From the NCBI RefSeq assembly GCF_040822085.1, contig NZ_CP162006.1:248001-312000 (forward strand): a stretch of 64,000 nt of DNA. Direction: 5' to 3'. Both the position numbers and the translations under genes were made by a program. The DNA is from Rhodoferax sp. WC2427. Its GTDB lineage: Bacteria; Pseudomonadota; Gammaproteobacteria; Burkholderiales; Burkholderiaceae_C. Positions within the stretch are counted from its first letter, which is position 1, and the number at the start of each line of letters is the position of its first letter. The notes under the pieces are model-generated. The model saw only the letters and a program-made list of their open reading frames with translations, had not been told where the DNA came from and searched no databases. Shown here piece after piece: positions 38,968 to 52,146 of this stretch.

Positions 38968-40188
38968 ATGAGCCTGCTCACCCATTTGCGCGCGCGCATC
39001 CCCCTGTTGGCCCTGACCGTGGGCGCTTTCGGCATCGGATCCACCGAATTCGTCATCATGGGCTTGCTGCCCGAGGTGGCGGCGGATCTGAACGTGTCCA
39101 TCCCCTCGGCCGGTATGCTGGTCACCGGCTACGCCATGGGCGTGGTGGTGGGTGCCCCGCTGATGGCTGCCGCGCTGTCACGCGCACCACGCAAGGGCAG
39201 CCTGTTGGCGCTCATGGCCATCTTCATGCTGGGCAATCTGCTCTGTGCCGTGGCCCCCAGCTTCGGGTTGATGATGGCGGCGCGGGTGTTTACCGCGTTT
39301 GCCCACGCGGCCTTCTTTGGCATGGGCGCGGTGGTGGCCGCCGACCTGGTGCCACGCGACCAGCGCGCCAAAGCCATGGCGCTGATGTTTGCGGGCCTGA
39401 CCCTGGCCAATGTGCTGGGCGTGCCTGGCGGTACGGCCTTGGGCCAGGCGCTGGGTTGGCGTTATACGTTTGCGGTGGTGGCGGCGATTGGCATGGTGGC
39501 CCTGGTCGGCATTGCTGCCGTGTTGCCGCGCATGCCTGCCTTGGCCAGCCCCGGCCTGGCGCAAGAGTTCCGGGTGCTGCGCGACCCGCGTGTGTTGCTG
39601 GGCATGGCCATGAGCGCGCTGTCGGCGGCCAGCCTCTTTGCGGTGTTCACCTACATCCGCCCCATCCTCAGCAATGTGACGATGGTGACCGATAGCGGCG
39701 TGAGCGCGTTTTTGCTGCTGTTTGGCGTGGGATTGACGATTGGCAACATTGCGGGCGGCCAGCTGGCCAACCACCGCCCGCTGCGCCTGATCCGCATCGT
39801 GTTCTTTTTGGTGGTGCTGGTGATGGCCGCCTTTACCTACACCAGCCACAGCTACTGGCCAGCCATGCTGACCCTGCCTTTGTGGGGTGCGCTGGTGTTT
39901 GCGGTGGTGCCTCCACTGCAGATGCGGGTGATCGACGCGGCGCACAACGCGCCCAACCTGGCCTCAACATTGAACCAGGGCGGCTTCAACATTGGCTGCG
40001 CCAGCGGGGCCTACCTGGGCGGCCTGGCCATCCAGTCCGGCGTGCCGTACAGCCAGCTACCCTGGGTGGGCGCAGCGCTGGCGCTGGCAGGTTTTGGCCT
40101 GAGCTTTGTCGCCCGCGCCCAAGACCGCAAGCATGGTCGTACGCAGGCGGCGCAGGCGCAGCGGGAAGCAGCGGTGTTTGCGCACTGA
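38968..40188 (+). CDS. MFS efflux transporter, DHA1 (AraJ/YdhP-like)
   Basis: 406 residues with 12 predicted helices. The N-terminus (LALTVGAFGIGSTEFVIMGL) and the later motif GWRYTFAVVAAIG are typical of the AraJ/YdhP group of drug/sugar efflux permeases. It has the conserved loop after helix 2 in modified form (SRAPRKGSLL). Substrate unknown. An upstream AAAGGTC is the likely ribosome-binding site. Confidence 0.9.
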   Translation: MSLLTHLRARIPLLALTVGAFGIGSTEFVIMGLLPEVAADLNVSIPSAGMLVTGYAMGVVVGAPLMAAALSRAPRKGSLLALMAIFMLGNLLCAVAPSFGLMMAARVFTAFAHAAFFGMGAVVAADLVPRDQRAKAMALMFAGLTLANVLGVPGGTALGQALGWRYTFAVVAAIGMVALVGIAAVLPRMPALASPGLAQEFRVLRDPRVLLGMAMSALSAASLFAVFTYIRPILSNVTMVTDSGVSAFLLLFGVGLTIGNIAGGQLANHRPLRLIRIVFFLVVLVMAAFTYTSHSYWPAMLTLPLWGALVFAVVPPLQMRVIDAAHNAPNLASTLNQGGFNIGCASGAYLGGLAIQSGVPYSQLPWVGAALALAGFGLSFVARAQDRKHGRTQAAQAQREAAVFAH

Positions 40189-40198
40189 CATTTTTATG

Positions 40199-40250
40199 GG
40201 CAAAAAAGGCACTTTGCGCTGATGCCATAAGCAGCACAAGCTCTCAAAAT
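40199..40250 (-). repeat. Dispersed intergenic repeat, copy 13 (variant)
   Basis: On the minus strand TTTTGAGAGCTTGTGCTGC, TTATGGCATCAGCGCAAAGTGCC. It sits between convergent MFS and tgt genes. Confidence 0.65.
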
Positions 40251-40269
40251 GAGAGCGTTTGTCTGCTGC

Positions 40270-42553
<2,284 letters not shown>

Positions 42554-42586
42554 GGTCCCGATTGGAACCCAGAAAAGCCGCGGTGT

Positions 42587-43825
42587 TTACCAGCTCGCCT
42601 GCGCCATGCCGGACCAGAGCTCGTTCAGGTCTTTGAAACGCCAGAATTCGGGGTCTTCGCGGCCGGTGATCTTTTCCTTGCAGCCCGGTGCAGACAGATC
42701 GACCACCTCGGGTGGTATCCGCATGTCGGAGTTGGTGGAATAGAACACCTTGACCACGGGTTTCAGCAGCGAGCTGGCACATTGCTCCATCACCACGCCC
42801 AGACGGCCAGAAGTCAGCCGCACCAGCGAGCCCGTGGGATAGATGCCCAGGCTCTTGACGAAGGCCTGGAATATTTGCGGGTCCAGGTGGCTGTTGGTCC
42901 ATTCGGCCATTTTTTTCAGCGATTCGGAGGGGTCCCAGCCTTTTTTGTAGGGGCGGTTCGAGGTGATGGCGTCGTACACATCGCAAATGGCGCCCATCTT
43001 GGCAAACAGGCTGATGCTGTTGCCCTTTTGCCGGTCGGGGTAGCCTGTGCCGTCCATTTTTTCATGGTGGTGCAGCACCACATCCAGCACGATGTCGTCC
43101 ACGGCCTGTTTGTCCGCCAACATGCGGTGGCCTTTTACGGGGTGGGACTGGATGATGCGGAACTCGGCATCGGTCAGCTTGCCCGGCTTGTTCAGCACCT
43201 CCATGGGCATCACCGCCTTGCCCAGGTCGTGCAGCAGGCCAGCCAGGCCGAGCGAGCGGGTTTGTGCTTCGTCCAGCTTGAGCTGGCGCGCCAGCGAAAT
43301 CATCAAGGCGCAGACCGCCACCGAATGCATGTAGGTGTAGTCGTCTGCGTTCTTCAGCCGGGCCAGGCTGATCATGGCCTCGGGGTTGCGGATCACCGAG
43401 TCGGATACCTCGTTCACCAGGTTATGGGCCAACTCGGTATTTACCGTATTGCCCATGCGCGCTTCCTGGAACATGGCGATGACAGCCTGCTTCGATTTTG
43501 CGCAGATCTGCGCGGCCCGCGCGTACTCGACCGCGACCGAGGTGGGGGTGGTGTCTCGCGCAGGTGCTTCCGCCTGCAAAATTTCCTGCACCACGGCCTG
43601 GATGGTTTCCACCTGCATGACCGTTTCGGTGCCGGGGGGAACGTCCAGGCCTTTGCTGGTGTCGATCCACACGTCCCGGATGTCGCTGGCCAGCACCCGG
43701 TCAATATCGAGGGGATCTGTCAGCACAAAGTGGTTGCGCCAGAAAGGATGGTCCATCCACGGACCACAGAAGCCGTCGATATGCATCCCCAGAGTCAGTT
43801 CTTGGACGTTAATTCGTTTGAGCAT
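42587..43825 (-). CDS. HD-GYP cyclic-di-GMP phosphodiesterase with DUF3391 N-terminus (paralog 1)
   Basis: 412 residues. The DUF3391-type N-terminus (LKRINVQELTLGMHIDGFCG) is followed by an HD-GYP domain: LLHDLGKAVMP, VVLHHHEKMDGTGYPD and ICDVYDAITSNRPYKKGW. Predicted to hydrolyse cyclic di-GMP in the cytoplasm, without a receiver domain. A very similar paralog lies at 46118-47341 on the other side of recG. The 17-bp palindrome TGCGTCAATTTGACGCA (43880-43896) lies upstream, between it and recG. Confidence 0.92.
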   Translation of the reverse strand: MLKRINVQELTLGMHIDGFCGPWMDHPFWRNHFVLTDPLDIDRVLASDIRDVWIDTSKGLDVPPGTETVMQVETIQAVVQEILQAEAPARDTTPTSVAVEYARAAQICAKSKQAVIAMFQEARMGNTVNTELAHNLVNEVSDSVIRNPEAMISLARLKNADDYTYMHSVAVCALMISLARQLKLDEAQTRSLGLAGLLHDLGKAVMPMEVLNKPGKLTDAEFRIIQSHPVKGHRMLADKQAVDDIVLDVVLHHHEKMDGTGYPDRQKGNSISLFAKMGAICDVYDAITSNRPYKKGWDPSESLKKMAEWTNSHLDPQIFQAFVKSLGIYPTGSLVRLTSGRLGVVMEQCASSLLKPVVKVFYSTNSDMRIPPEVVDLSAPGCKEKITGREDPEFWRFKDLNELWSGMAQASW

Positions 43826-43879
43826 AAAACGCTGCTCGGGTGCGAGGCAGGCAAAAAAGAGTACAAAACACGGTCAGGT

Positions 43880-43896
43880 TGCGTCAATTTGACGCA
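43880..43896. promoter_or_regulatory. Perfect palindrome between HD-GYP gene and recG, operator-like
   Basis: TGCGTCAATTTGACGCA has 8-bp arms around a single T. It lies 55 bp before the HD-GYP start and 120 bp before recG, a good position for a dimeric regulator. Confidence 0.45.
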
Positions 43897-44015
43897 CCTT
43901 GCAACAAGATGATACGTTTACTTTGCGGGAGGACGTGCGGCATCTCCGCCCAACCACCCTGGTATGCGCTGCCCACCACCGGGCCAGTGGATGCAACAGG
44001 GCAAAATCCGCCCCC

Positions 44016-46109
<2,094 letters not shown>

Positions 46110-46117
46110 CCCGACGC

Positions 46118-47341
46118 CTAAGCGAACGGCCCCAGCCCCGACCACAACGTGTTCAGGTCCTGGAAGCGCCAGTACGCCGGATCTTCGCGCCCGGCGATCT
46201 TGTCGGTGCAGTCGGGTGCCGACAGGTCTATCACCACCGGCAGGATGCGCATGTCGGACTTGGTGGAAAAGAACGCCTTGACGATGGGTTTGAGCAGGGA
46301 ATTGGCGCTTTGCCCGGTCACCACCGCTATGCGCCCGCTGGCCAGCCGCACCAGCGACCCCGTGGGGTAGATGCCCAGGCTTTTGACGAAGGCGTGGAAC
46401 ACCTGGGTGTCGAGATGGCCGTTGGTCCATTCGGCCATTTTCTTCAGCGATTCGGACGGATCCCAGCCCTTCTTGTAGGGCCGGTCGGAGGTGATCGCGT
46501 CGTACACATCGCACACCGCGCCCATCTTGGCCAGCTGGCTGATGGCATCGGCCTTGTGCCCATTGGGGTAGCCGCTGCCATCCACCTTTTCGTGGTGGTG
46601 CAGCACGATGTCGAGCACCGCCGGGTCGTCCGTCAGGCATTCGACCAGCAGTTTGTGGCCCTGGGTGGGGTGGGCCTGGACGACCGCGAACTCGGCGGGC
46701 GTGAGCTTGCCGGGCTTATTCAGTACCTCCAGCGGCACCAGCGCCTTGCCCAGGTCATGCAGCAGCCCGCCCATGCCGGCCGAGCGGATCTGGGCCGCGT
46801 CCAGCTTGAGCTGCAGCGCCAGCCCCACCATCAGCGCGCACACCGCCACCGAATGCATGTAGGTGTAGTCGTCCACCGTCTTGATGCGCGCCAGGCTGAC
46901 CAGGGCGCTGGGGTTGCGCATCACCGAGTCGCTGATCTCCTGCACCAGATGCTCGGCCAGCTCGGTCTGCACCATCTGGCCCAGCCGCGCCTCCTGGAAC
47001 ATGGTGGTGACGGCCAGCTTGGCTTTGGCGCAGATCCGGGCAGCCCGCGCGTACTCCTCGGCGGCCGTGGTGGGGGCGGTGTCGCGCGCAGGCGCGGGGG
47101 CTGGCGTCGCGTGGGGGGCGGCTTCGGGCAGGGCCTGCGCTGCCACCTCGGGTGCCACGTCCAGGCCCTTGCCGGTGTCGATCCACACTTCTTGCACGCT
47201 GCTGGCGCGCACCCGGGCGATGTCTTGCGGGTCGGTCAGCACAAAGTGGTTGCGCCAGAACGGGTGCTCCATCCACGGCGCACAAAACCCGTCGATATGC
47301 ATACCGAGGGCCAGGTGGCGAACGCTGATCCGTTTGAGCAT
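46118..47341 (-). CDS. HD-GYP cyclic-di-GMP phosphodiesterase with DUF3391 N-terminus (paralog 2)
   Basis: 407 residues from ATG 47341 (MLKRISVRHLALGMHIDGFC). Same domain order as paralog 1: LLHDLGKALVP, VLHHHEKVDGSGYPN, VCDVYDAITSDRPYKKGW, and the shared block KKGWDPSESLKKMAEWTN. It is longer between DUF3391 and the HD domain by an Ala/Pro-rich stretch. The stop is 8 bp from the recG stop (convergent). Confidence 0.92.
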   Translation of the reverse strand: MLKRISVRHLALGMHIDGFCAPWMEHPFWRNHFVLTDPQDIARVRASSVQEVWIDTGKGLDVAPEVAAQALPEAAPHATPAPAPARDTAPTTAAEEYARAARICAKAKLAVTTMFQEARLGQMVQTELAEHLVQEISDSVMRNPSALVSLARIKTVDDYTYMHSVAVCALMVGLALQLKLDAAQIRSAGMGGLLHDLGKALVPLEVLNKPGKLTPAEFAVVQAHPTQGHKLLVECLTDDPAVLDIVLHHHEKVDGSGYPNGHKADAISQLAKMGAVCDVYDAITSDRPYKKGWDPSESLKKMAEWTNGHLDTQVFHAFVKSLGIYPTGSLVRLASGRIAVVTGQSANSLLKPIVKAFFSTKSDMRILPVVIDLSAPDCTDKIAGREDPAYWRFQDLNTLWSGLGPFA

Positions 47342-47439
47342 GGTGCGCAGCGGTAATCCGTGTGGGGGGCAGCAGGGTGGGCGTGCCACCAGTATGGCGC
47401 AGTATGCAGTTTTTCATGCACAAATTGGCAACACGTCGT

Positions 47440-47455
47440 CCCCACTATTGGGGAT
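47440..47455. promoter_or_regulatory. Short inverted repeat upstream of HD-GYP paralog 2
   Basis: TCCCCA-CTAT-TGGGGA. It could be an operator for the HD-GYP gene or for the lipoprotein-oxyR side. Confidence 0.3.
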
Positions 47456-47464
47456 GAAAATGAC

Positions 47465-47508
47465 CGCTTGTGCTTGTCTGTTAAGCGCCAGTAGCTACTT
47501 TTTTTGAA
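47465..47508 (+). repeat. Dispersed intergenic repeat, copy 14 (rearranged variant)
   Basis: CGCTTGTGCTTGTCTGTTAAGCGCC followed by AGTAGCTACTTTTTTT. The halves appear in changed order compared with the consensus. Confidence 0.5.
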
Positions 47509-47577
47509 GTGGGCGGTCGGTGGTGCTGGCGGGCGCTCTAAGATGCAGCTTTTCTGGAGAAAGCGCGAGGGTGGGCT

Positions 47578-47733
47578 ATGCGAGTCTGGGTATTGGGGAT
47601 GTGTGTGGCGCTGGCCTGCAGTGGCTGCGCCGTGATCGCGGTGGCCGACGCGGTGGTGACCACCGGCGCAGTCATTGTCAAAACCGGGGTCAAGGCCACC
47701 GGGGCGGTGGTGGGCGCGGTGCTGCCGGATTAA
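47578..47733 (+). CDS. Small lipoprotein (NF038104-like)
   Basis: 51 residues, too short for most ORF lists. It reads MRVWVLGMCVALACSGCAV, a lipoprotein signal with lipobox SGC, then a repetitive Val/Ala/Thr/Lys segment ending GAVVGAVLPD. Small lipoproteins with the pattern GCAV-A-ADA-V-T-A-VK are widespread in Burkholderiales and, from memory, carry the family label NF038104; function unknown. It lies directly before oxyR, 49 nt away. Confidence 0.75.
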   Translation: MRVWVLGMCVALACSGCAVIAVADAVVTTGAVIVKTGVKATGAVVGAVLPD

Positions 47734-47782
47734 CCTTCGGCTGCCTTGTCCCTACGGCGGTGGCGGGTGGACAATAGCGCCC

Positions 47783-48745
47783 ATGACCCTCACCGAACTC
47801 AAATACATCGTGGCTGTGGCCCGTGAGCGGCACTTTGGCAAGGCGGCCGAAGCCTGCTTCGTGTCCCAGCCTACGCTGTCGGTGGCGATCAAGAAGCTCG
47901 AAGAAGAGCTGGACGTCAAGCTCTTCGAGCGCAGCGCCAACGAGGTCACCATCACCCCGCTGGGCGAAGAAATCGTGCGCCAGGCGCAAAGCGTGCTGGA
48001 GCAGGCCGCCGCCATCAAGGAAATTGCCCAGCGCGGCAAAGACCCGCTGGGCGGCGCGCTGCGCCTGGGCATCATCTACACCATCGCCCCTTACCTGCTG
48101 CCCGACCTGGTGCGCCAGGTGATCCAGCGCACGCCGCAGATGCCGTTGATGCTGCAGGAGAACTTCACCGTCAAGCTGCTGGAGATGCTGCGCATGGGCG
48201 AGATCGACTGCGCCATCATGGCCGAGCCCTTCCCCGATACCGGCCTGGCCGTGGCCGCCCTGTACGACGAGCCCTTCATGGTCGCCGTGCCCACCCACCA
48301 TGCGCTGGCCGCGCAGACCAGCGTCACCTCCGAGCAGCTCAAGGCCGAGACCCTGCTGCTGCTGGGCAGCGGCCATTGCTTCCGCGACCACGTGCTCGAG
48401 GTGTGCCCCGAGTTCGCCCGCTTCTCCAGCGGGGCCGAGGGCATCCGCAAGAGCTTTGAGGGCTCGTCGCTGGAGACCATCAAGCACATGGTCGCCGCGG
48501 GCATGGGCATCACCCTGGTGCCGCGCCTGAGCGTGCCCAAGGCCGCCCTGGTGGCCAAGCCCAAACGCACCCGCAAGGACGACGGGGGCGACCCGTTTGT
48601 GCGCTACCTGCCGTTTGACGGTGACCCGCCCATGCGCCGCGTGGTGCTGGCCTGGCGGCGCAGCTTTACCCGCTACGAGGCGATTGCCGCCCTGCGCAAC
48701 GCCATCTACGCCTGTGAACTACCCGGCGTGAAACGCCTGTCCTGA
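47783..48745 (+). CDS. oxyR: Hydrogen-peroxide-inducible transcriptional activator OxyR
   Basis: 320 residues. N-terminal LysR HTH (MTLTELKYIVAVARERHFGK) and a regulatory domain with the redox cysteines at exactly 199 and 208 (GHCFRDHVLEVCPE), as in E. coli OxyR. H2O2 joins them in a disulfide and activates antioxidant genes. A GACAAT box lies 7 nt before the ATG. A Dyp-type peroxidase follows at 27 nt and is a likely target. Confidence 0.95.
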   Translation: MTLTELKYIVAVARERHFGKAAEACFVSQPTLSVAIKKLEEELDVKLFERSANEVTITPLGEEIVRQAQSVLEQAAAIKEIAQRGKDPLGGALRLGIIYTIAPYLLPDLVRQVIQRTPQMPLMLQENFTVKLLEMLRMGEIDCAIMAEPFPDTGLAVAALYDEPFMVAVPTHHALAAQTSVTSEQLKAETLLLLGSGHCFRDHVLEVCPEFARFSSGAEGIRKSFEGSSLETIKHMVAAGMGITLVPRLSVPKAALVAKPKRTRKDDGGDPFVRYLPFDGDPPMRRVVLAWRRSFTRYEAIAALRNAIYACELPGVKRLS

Positions 48746-48772
48746 AACCCGAAAACCCCTGTGGAGAGCCTT

Positions 48773-49675
48773 GTGAAGTTTGCGCAACCCGGCATTTTGG
48801 AACCCGTGCTCGCCCATGGGCGTTACCTGTTTTTGTCGCCCGCGGCCGGGGCTACGCCCGCCGCCCTGGGTGCGGCCTTGCAAGCCCTGGCGGCCCTGGC
48901 CGACGGCCGGTCGGTGGTGGTCGGCATCGGTGCCAAGCTGGCGGATGCGCTGGGGGCCGAAGTGCCCGGCCTGCGCGCCATGCCCGACTTTTCCGGTCAC
49001 GGCGTGCAGGTGCCCAGCACCCCGGTGGCCCTGTGGTGCTGGGTGCGCGGCGCGGCGCAGGGCGAGGTGGTGCTACACGCCCGCCGCCTTGAGAAAGCCC
49101 TGGCCCCGGCCTTCCACCTGGACCGCGTGCTCGACGGCTTCCGCCACGGCGACTCGGAGTCCAACGACCGCGACCTCACCGGCTTCGAAGACGGCACCGA
49201 AAACCCCGAAGGCGAGGCCGCCGAGGCCGCCGCCTTGGTGCACGGCGCACCCGAGGGCATGGCCGGCTCCAGCTTCGCCGCCCTCCAGCAATGGGTGCAC
49301 AACCTGGACGCCTTCGACGCGCTGGGCACCGCGGGCCAGGACAACGCCATGGGCCGCCGCAGGGCCGACAACGCAGAGCTGGACGATGCGCCCGCCTCCG
49401 CCCACGTGAAACGCACCGCGCAAGAAAGCTTCAGCCCCGAAGCCTTTGTGCTGCGCCGCTCCATGCCCTGGGCCGTGGGCCACCAGTGTGGCCTGTTTTT
49501 TGTGGCCTTTGGGGCCAGCCTGTACGCCTTCGAAGCCCAGATGCGCCGCATGGCCGGGCAGGAAGACGGCATCGTGGACGCCACCTTTACCTACTCCAAA
49601 CCCGTCACCGGGGCCTACCTGTGGTGCCCGCCCGTGCGCGACGGCAGGCTGGACTTGCGCCAGTTGGGTCTGTAA
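48773..49675 (+). CDS. Dyp-type haem peroxidase
   Basis: 300 residues from GTG 48773 (GGAG six nt upstream; a second GTG at 48761 is possible). The distal-haem motif GFEDGTEN (about 136-143) and the proximal His (SAHVKRTAQE, about 212) define the Dyp family. No Tat signal, so it acts in the cytoplasm or in an encapsulin; no encapsulin gene is in the window. It directly follows oxyR. A repeat copy lies just after the stop. Confidence 0.93.
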   Translation: MKFAQPGILEPVLAHGRYLFLSPAAGATPAALGAALQALAALADGRSVVVGIGAKLADALGAEVPGLRAMPDFSGHGVQVPSTPVALWCWVRGAAQGEVVLHARRLEKALAPAFHLDRVLDGFRHGDSESNDRDLTGFEDGTENPEGEAAEAAALVHGAPEGMAGSSFAALQQWVHNLDAFDALGTAGQDNAMGRRRADNAELDDAPASAHVKRTAQESFSPEAFVLRRSMPWAVGHQCGLFFVAFGASLYAFEAQMRRMAGQEDGIVDATFTYSKPVTGAYLWCPPVRDGRLDLRQLGL

Positions 49676-49682
49676 ATCATTT

Positions 49683-49732
49683 GCTATCTAAATAGTAGCT
49701 GCTTGCGCTGATTAGATAAGCGCTAGCGGCCA
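49683..49732 (+). repeat. Dispersed intergenic repeat, copy 15 (closest to consensus)
   Basis: GCTATCTAAATAGTAGCTGC, TTGCGCTGATTAGATAAGCGC, TAGCGGCC. This copy is used here as the reference form. Confidence 0.95.
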
Positions 49733-49740
49733 TTTTTATT

Positions 49741-50673
49741 ATGAATTCTCCCCGCCTCTACTTACAACTTATCCGCTGGGACCGCCCCGCGGGCTGGCTG
49801 CTGCTGCTATGGCCGACGCTCAGCGCGCTGTGGATCGCCGCGGGCGGCTTTCCCGGCTGGCACCTGCTGCTGGTCTTCACCCTGGGCACCATCCTGATGC
49901 GCAGCGCGGGCTGCTGCCTGAACGACGTGGCCGACCGCGAGTTCGACAAGCACGTCAAACGCACCGCCCAGCGCCCGGTCACCAGTGGCGCGCTATCGGT
50001 GGGGGCCGCGCTGGGCTTTGGCGCGCTGCTGGCCCTGGCCGCGTTTGCGCTGGTGCTGACCACCAATGCCGCCACCGTGGTCTGGTCTTTCGCCGCCCTG
50101 GCCGTGGCCGTGGTCTACCCGTATGCCAAGCGCTATGTGTCCATGCCGCAGGCGGTGCTGGGCGTGGCCTTCAGCTTCGGTATCCCCATGGCCTTCGCCG
50201 CCGTGCAGGGCGGGCCACCGTGGCAGGTGCTGTCGGCTGCGGGCTGGGCCGATTTTTCGCTGGCCAAGCTGGGGGCCAGCGTGCCACCGGTGGCCTGGGT
50301 GCTGCTGCTGGGCAACCTGTTCTGGGTGCTGGCCTACGACACCGAATACGCCATGGTGGACCGCGACGACGACCTCAAGATCGGCATGAAAACCTCGGCC
50401 ATCACCCTGGGCCGCTGGGACGTGGCGGGCGTCATGGCCTTCTACGCCACCTTTATGCTTATTTGGGTGCTGGCGCTCATGCCGTATGCGCTAGGCGCTA
50501 TTTTTTACATAGCAATTGGCGTGGCCGCCCTGCAAGCCCTGTGGCACTGGACCCTGGTCCGCCACCGCACCCGCGACGGCTGTTTCAAAGCCTTCCGGCT
50601 GAACCACTGGGTGGGCTGCGCAGTGTTTGCGGGGGTGGCGGGCAGCTACGCCTTGGGCCGCGCCTTGGCCTGA
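49741..50673 (+). CDS. ubiA: 4-hydroxybenzoate polyprenyltransferase
   Basis: 310 residues, about nine membrane helices. The two Asp-rich motifs for Mg-prenyl-diphosphate binding are NDVADREFD and the [12 protein letters not shown] block. It attaches the isoprenoid tail to 4-hydroxybenzoate in ubiquinone synthesis. The 3' end overlaps the TfoX-like gene by 28 bp, convergently. Bases 50488-50513 resemble part of the dispersed repeat, within a membrane helix. Confidence 0.96.
   Translation: MNSPRLYLQLIRWDRPAGWLLLLWPTLSALWIAAGGFPGWHLLLVFTLGTILMRSAGCCLNDVADREFDKHVKRTAQRPVTSGALSVGAALGFGALLALAAFALVLTTNAATVVWSFAALAVAVVYPYAKRYVSMPQAVLGVAFSFGIPMAFAAVQGGPPWQVLSAAGWADFSLAKLGASVPPVAWVLLLGNLFWVLAYDTEYAMVDRDDDLKIGMKTSAITLGRWDVAGVMAFYATFMLIWVLALMPYALGAIFYIAIGVAALQALWHWTLVRHRTRDGCFKAFRLNHWVGCAVFAGVAGSYALGRALA
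50488..50513 (-). repeat. Possible partial repeat remnant inside ubiA
   Basis: GCGCTAGGCGCTATTTTTTACATAGC resembles the reverse complement of the repeat ends (TATTTACATAGC and GCGC). The match is short and may be chance. Confidence 0.3.
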
Positions 50674-50999
50674 GCCTTGGGTTTTTTCGGCTTCGGCTCG
50701 GGCAGCGCCCCGGCCGTGGCCTGCACCAGCTGGCACAGCCAGGCGGCGTCTTCCCACTGGTCGGCGGTGACGCACCAGTGCGGTTTGGCTCCGGGGTAGG
50801 GGAAGCCTTCCACGGGCTGGGGCATTACGGCCTTGCCTGCGTCGGTGGGCTTCAGAAACAGCTGGTTGTCGCACACAAAACCCACCGGCTTGCCCGCCAG
50901 GTACAGGCAGTATTCGCCAAACATGCGGCGCACCGACACGCTGCCGGTGGCGGCCAATTGGTCGAGCAAAAATTCTGCGGTGCTGGGGTGGGTGGACAT
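50646..50999 (-). CDS. TfoX/Sxy N-terminal domain protein
   Basis: 117 residues from ATG 50999 ([16 protein letters not shown]). The TfoX_N core [20 protein letters not shown] and [11 protein letters not shown] is clear; the TfoX_C domain is absent and a Lys/Pro-rich tail ([15 protein letters not shown]) replaces it. Sxy/TfoX proteins co-activate competence genes, but isolated N-domains are of unknown role. The AraC-type gene lies 8 nt upstream on the same strand, so they may be co-transcribed. Confidence 0.88.
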   Translation of the reverse strand: MSTHPSTAEFLLDQLAATGSVSVRRMFGEYCLYLAGKPVGFVCDNQLFLKPTDAGKAVMPQPVEGFPYPGAKPHWCVTADQWEDAAWLCQLVQATAGALPEPKPKKPKAQAKARPKA

Positions 51000-51007
51000 G
51001 GGAATTC

Positions 51008-51964
51008 CTAGGGAGGTGCAGTGTCGCCCAGTTCCGTCTGGCCGTCTTGGCGTTTGGCCCGCCACTGCTGCGGCGTGGCGCCGAACTGCTGGCGGAAGGT
51101 CTGGATGAAGTAGCTGGGGGTGGCAAAGCCGCAGGCCCAGGCCACCTCTTTGCCCGCCATGTCGGTCTCGGCCAGCAGATGGGCGGCGCGGTCCATGCGC
51201 TGGCGGTTGATGTGGGCAATCAGGTGGCCGCCGGTGGTCTGGCTGAACACGTGCGACAAATATTCGGGCGTGCACCCGGCCTGCGCGGCCAGGGCGGTGA
51301 CGTTGAGGCTGTGGTCGCCCAGCTGGTTGTTGACCCACATGCGCACCCGCGCCACCAGCGGCGGCTCGGGCTGGGTGCGGGGCGCGGCATCGTCCAGCAC
51401 CCGCAGCACACCGGCGCAGGCACTGGCCAGCAGGGCGCGCACCTGCAGGCGGGCATCGGCATCTTCCACCGCGCCGCCCAGCGCAGCGGCATCGGCCAGC
51501 CAGTCGTGGATGCGGGCGGCGTGCGGGTGCTGGCGCGACTCCAGGTGGTCAATGCCGGGGCGGCCCGGCGAGGTCTCGGTGGCGAGGTGGCAGGTGAGGG
51601 CGGTGCCGTCGGCGTAGACCACGATGTTGCTGAAGTCGCTGCCCACGGTGGTTTCGGCATGCAGCATGCGCGGCGGCATCAGCAGGGCCTCGCCCGCGCG
51701 CAACGCCAGCGGCCCGTGCGGCAGGGTGAAGCAGGTGCTGCCGCCGGTCTGCAAAAACAACTCGGGCACCAGGTGGAAGTGGCCTTCGCCGCGCAAATCG
51801 CCCACCCGCGGCCCGCCGCAGGGGCGCACCGGCAGGCTGTCGGCCAGCAGCCCGGCCATGCTGTGGCGCAGCTGCTGGCGCATCCACAGTGCTTTGTCGG
51901 CGCTGTTGCGGGCGGTTTCTGCCTCTAGGGATTTGAGGCCGCGGCGCTCTGGTTTTTGTTGCAT
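51008..51964 (-). CDS. AraC-family transcriptional regulator
   Basis: 318 residues. A cupin-like sensor domain (about 50-120; GHFHLVPELFLQTGG, LMPPRMLHAETTVG) is followed by the double-HTH AraC domain at the C-terminus (ALAAQAGCTPEYLSHVFSQT; EVAWACGFATPSYFIQTFRQ). It is divergent from the GH13-sugar-binding gene pair, so regulation of sugar uptake and cleavage is likely. A dyad CCGTAT-N10-ATACGG lies in the shared upstream region. Confidence 0.92.
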   Translation of the reverse strand: MQQKPERRGLKSLEAETARNSADKALWMRQQLRHSMAGLLADSLPVRPCGGPRVGDLRGEGHFHLVPELFLQTGGSTCFTLPHGPLALRAGEALLMPPRMLHAETTVGSDFSNIVVYADGTALTCHLATETSPGRPGIDHLESRQHPHAARIHDWLADAAALGGAVEDADARLQVRALLASACAGVLRVLDDAAPRTQPEPPLVARVRMWVNNQLGDHSLNVTALAAQAGCTPEYLSHVFSQTTGGHLIAHINRQRMDRAAHLLAETDMAGKEVAWACGFATPSYFIQTFRQQFGATPQQWRAKRQDGQTELGDTAPP

Positions 51965-52013
51965 AGGTATGCCATTAAATCCAGAGTGCCAGTGCAGCGC
52001 CAGAGGCAGGAGT

Positions 52014-52035
52014 CCGTATTTACCCTTGGATACGG
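52014..52035. promoter_or_regulatory. Dyad in the AraC-GH13 divergent region
   Basis: CCGTAT (52014-52019) and ATACGG (52030-52035), 10-bp spacer. It is 50 bp from the AraC start and 112 bp from the glucosidase start, suitable for control of either. Confidence 0.4.
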
Positions 52036-52146
52036 CTTATTGCCCATCCAGGTTTTGTGGCATTGCTTGCAGTTTTCTGGCAGTGGATTCGCTGGTGGCG
52101 GGCGGGTCGGGCTCCTAAACTTTCGGCCACACAACCAGGAGTATTC

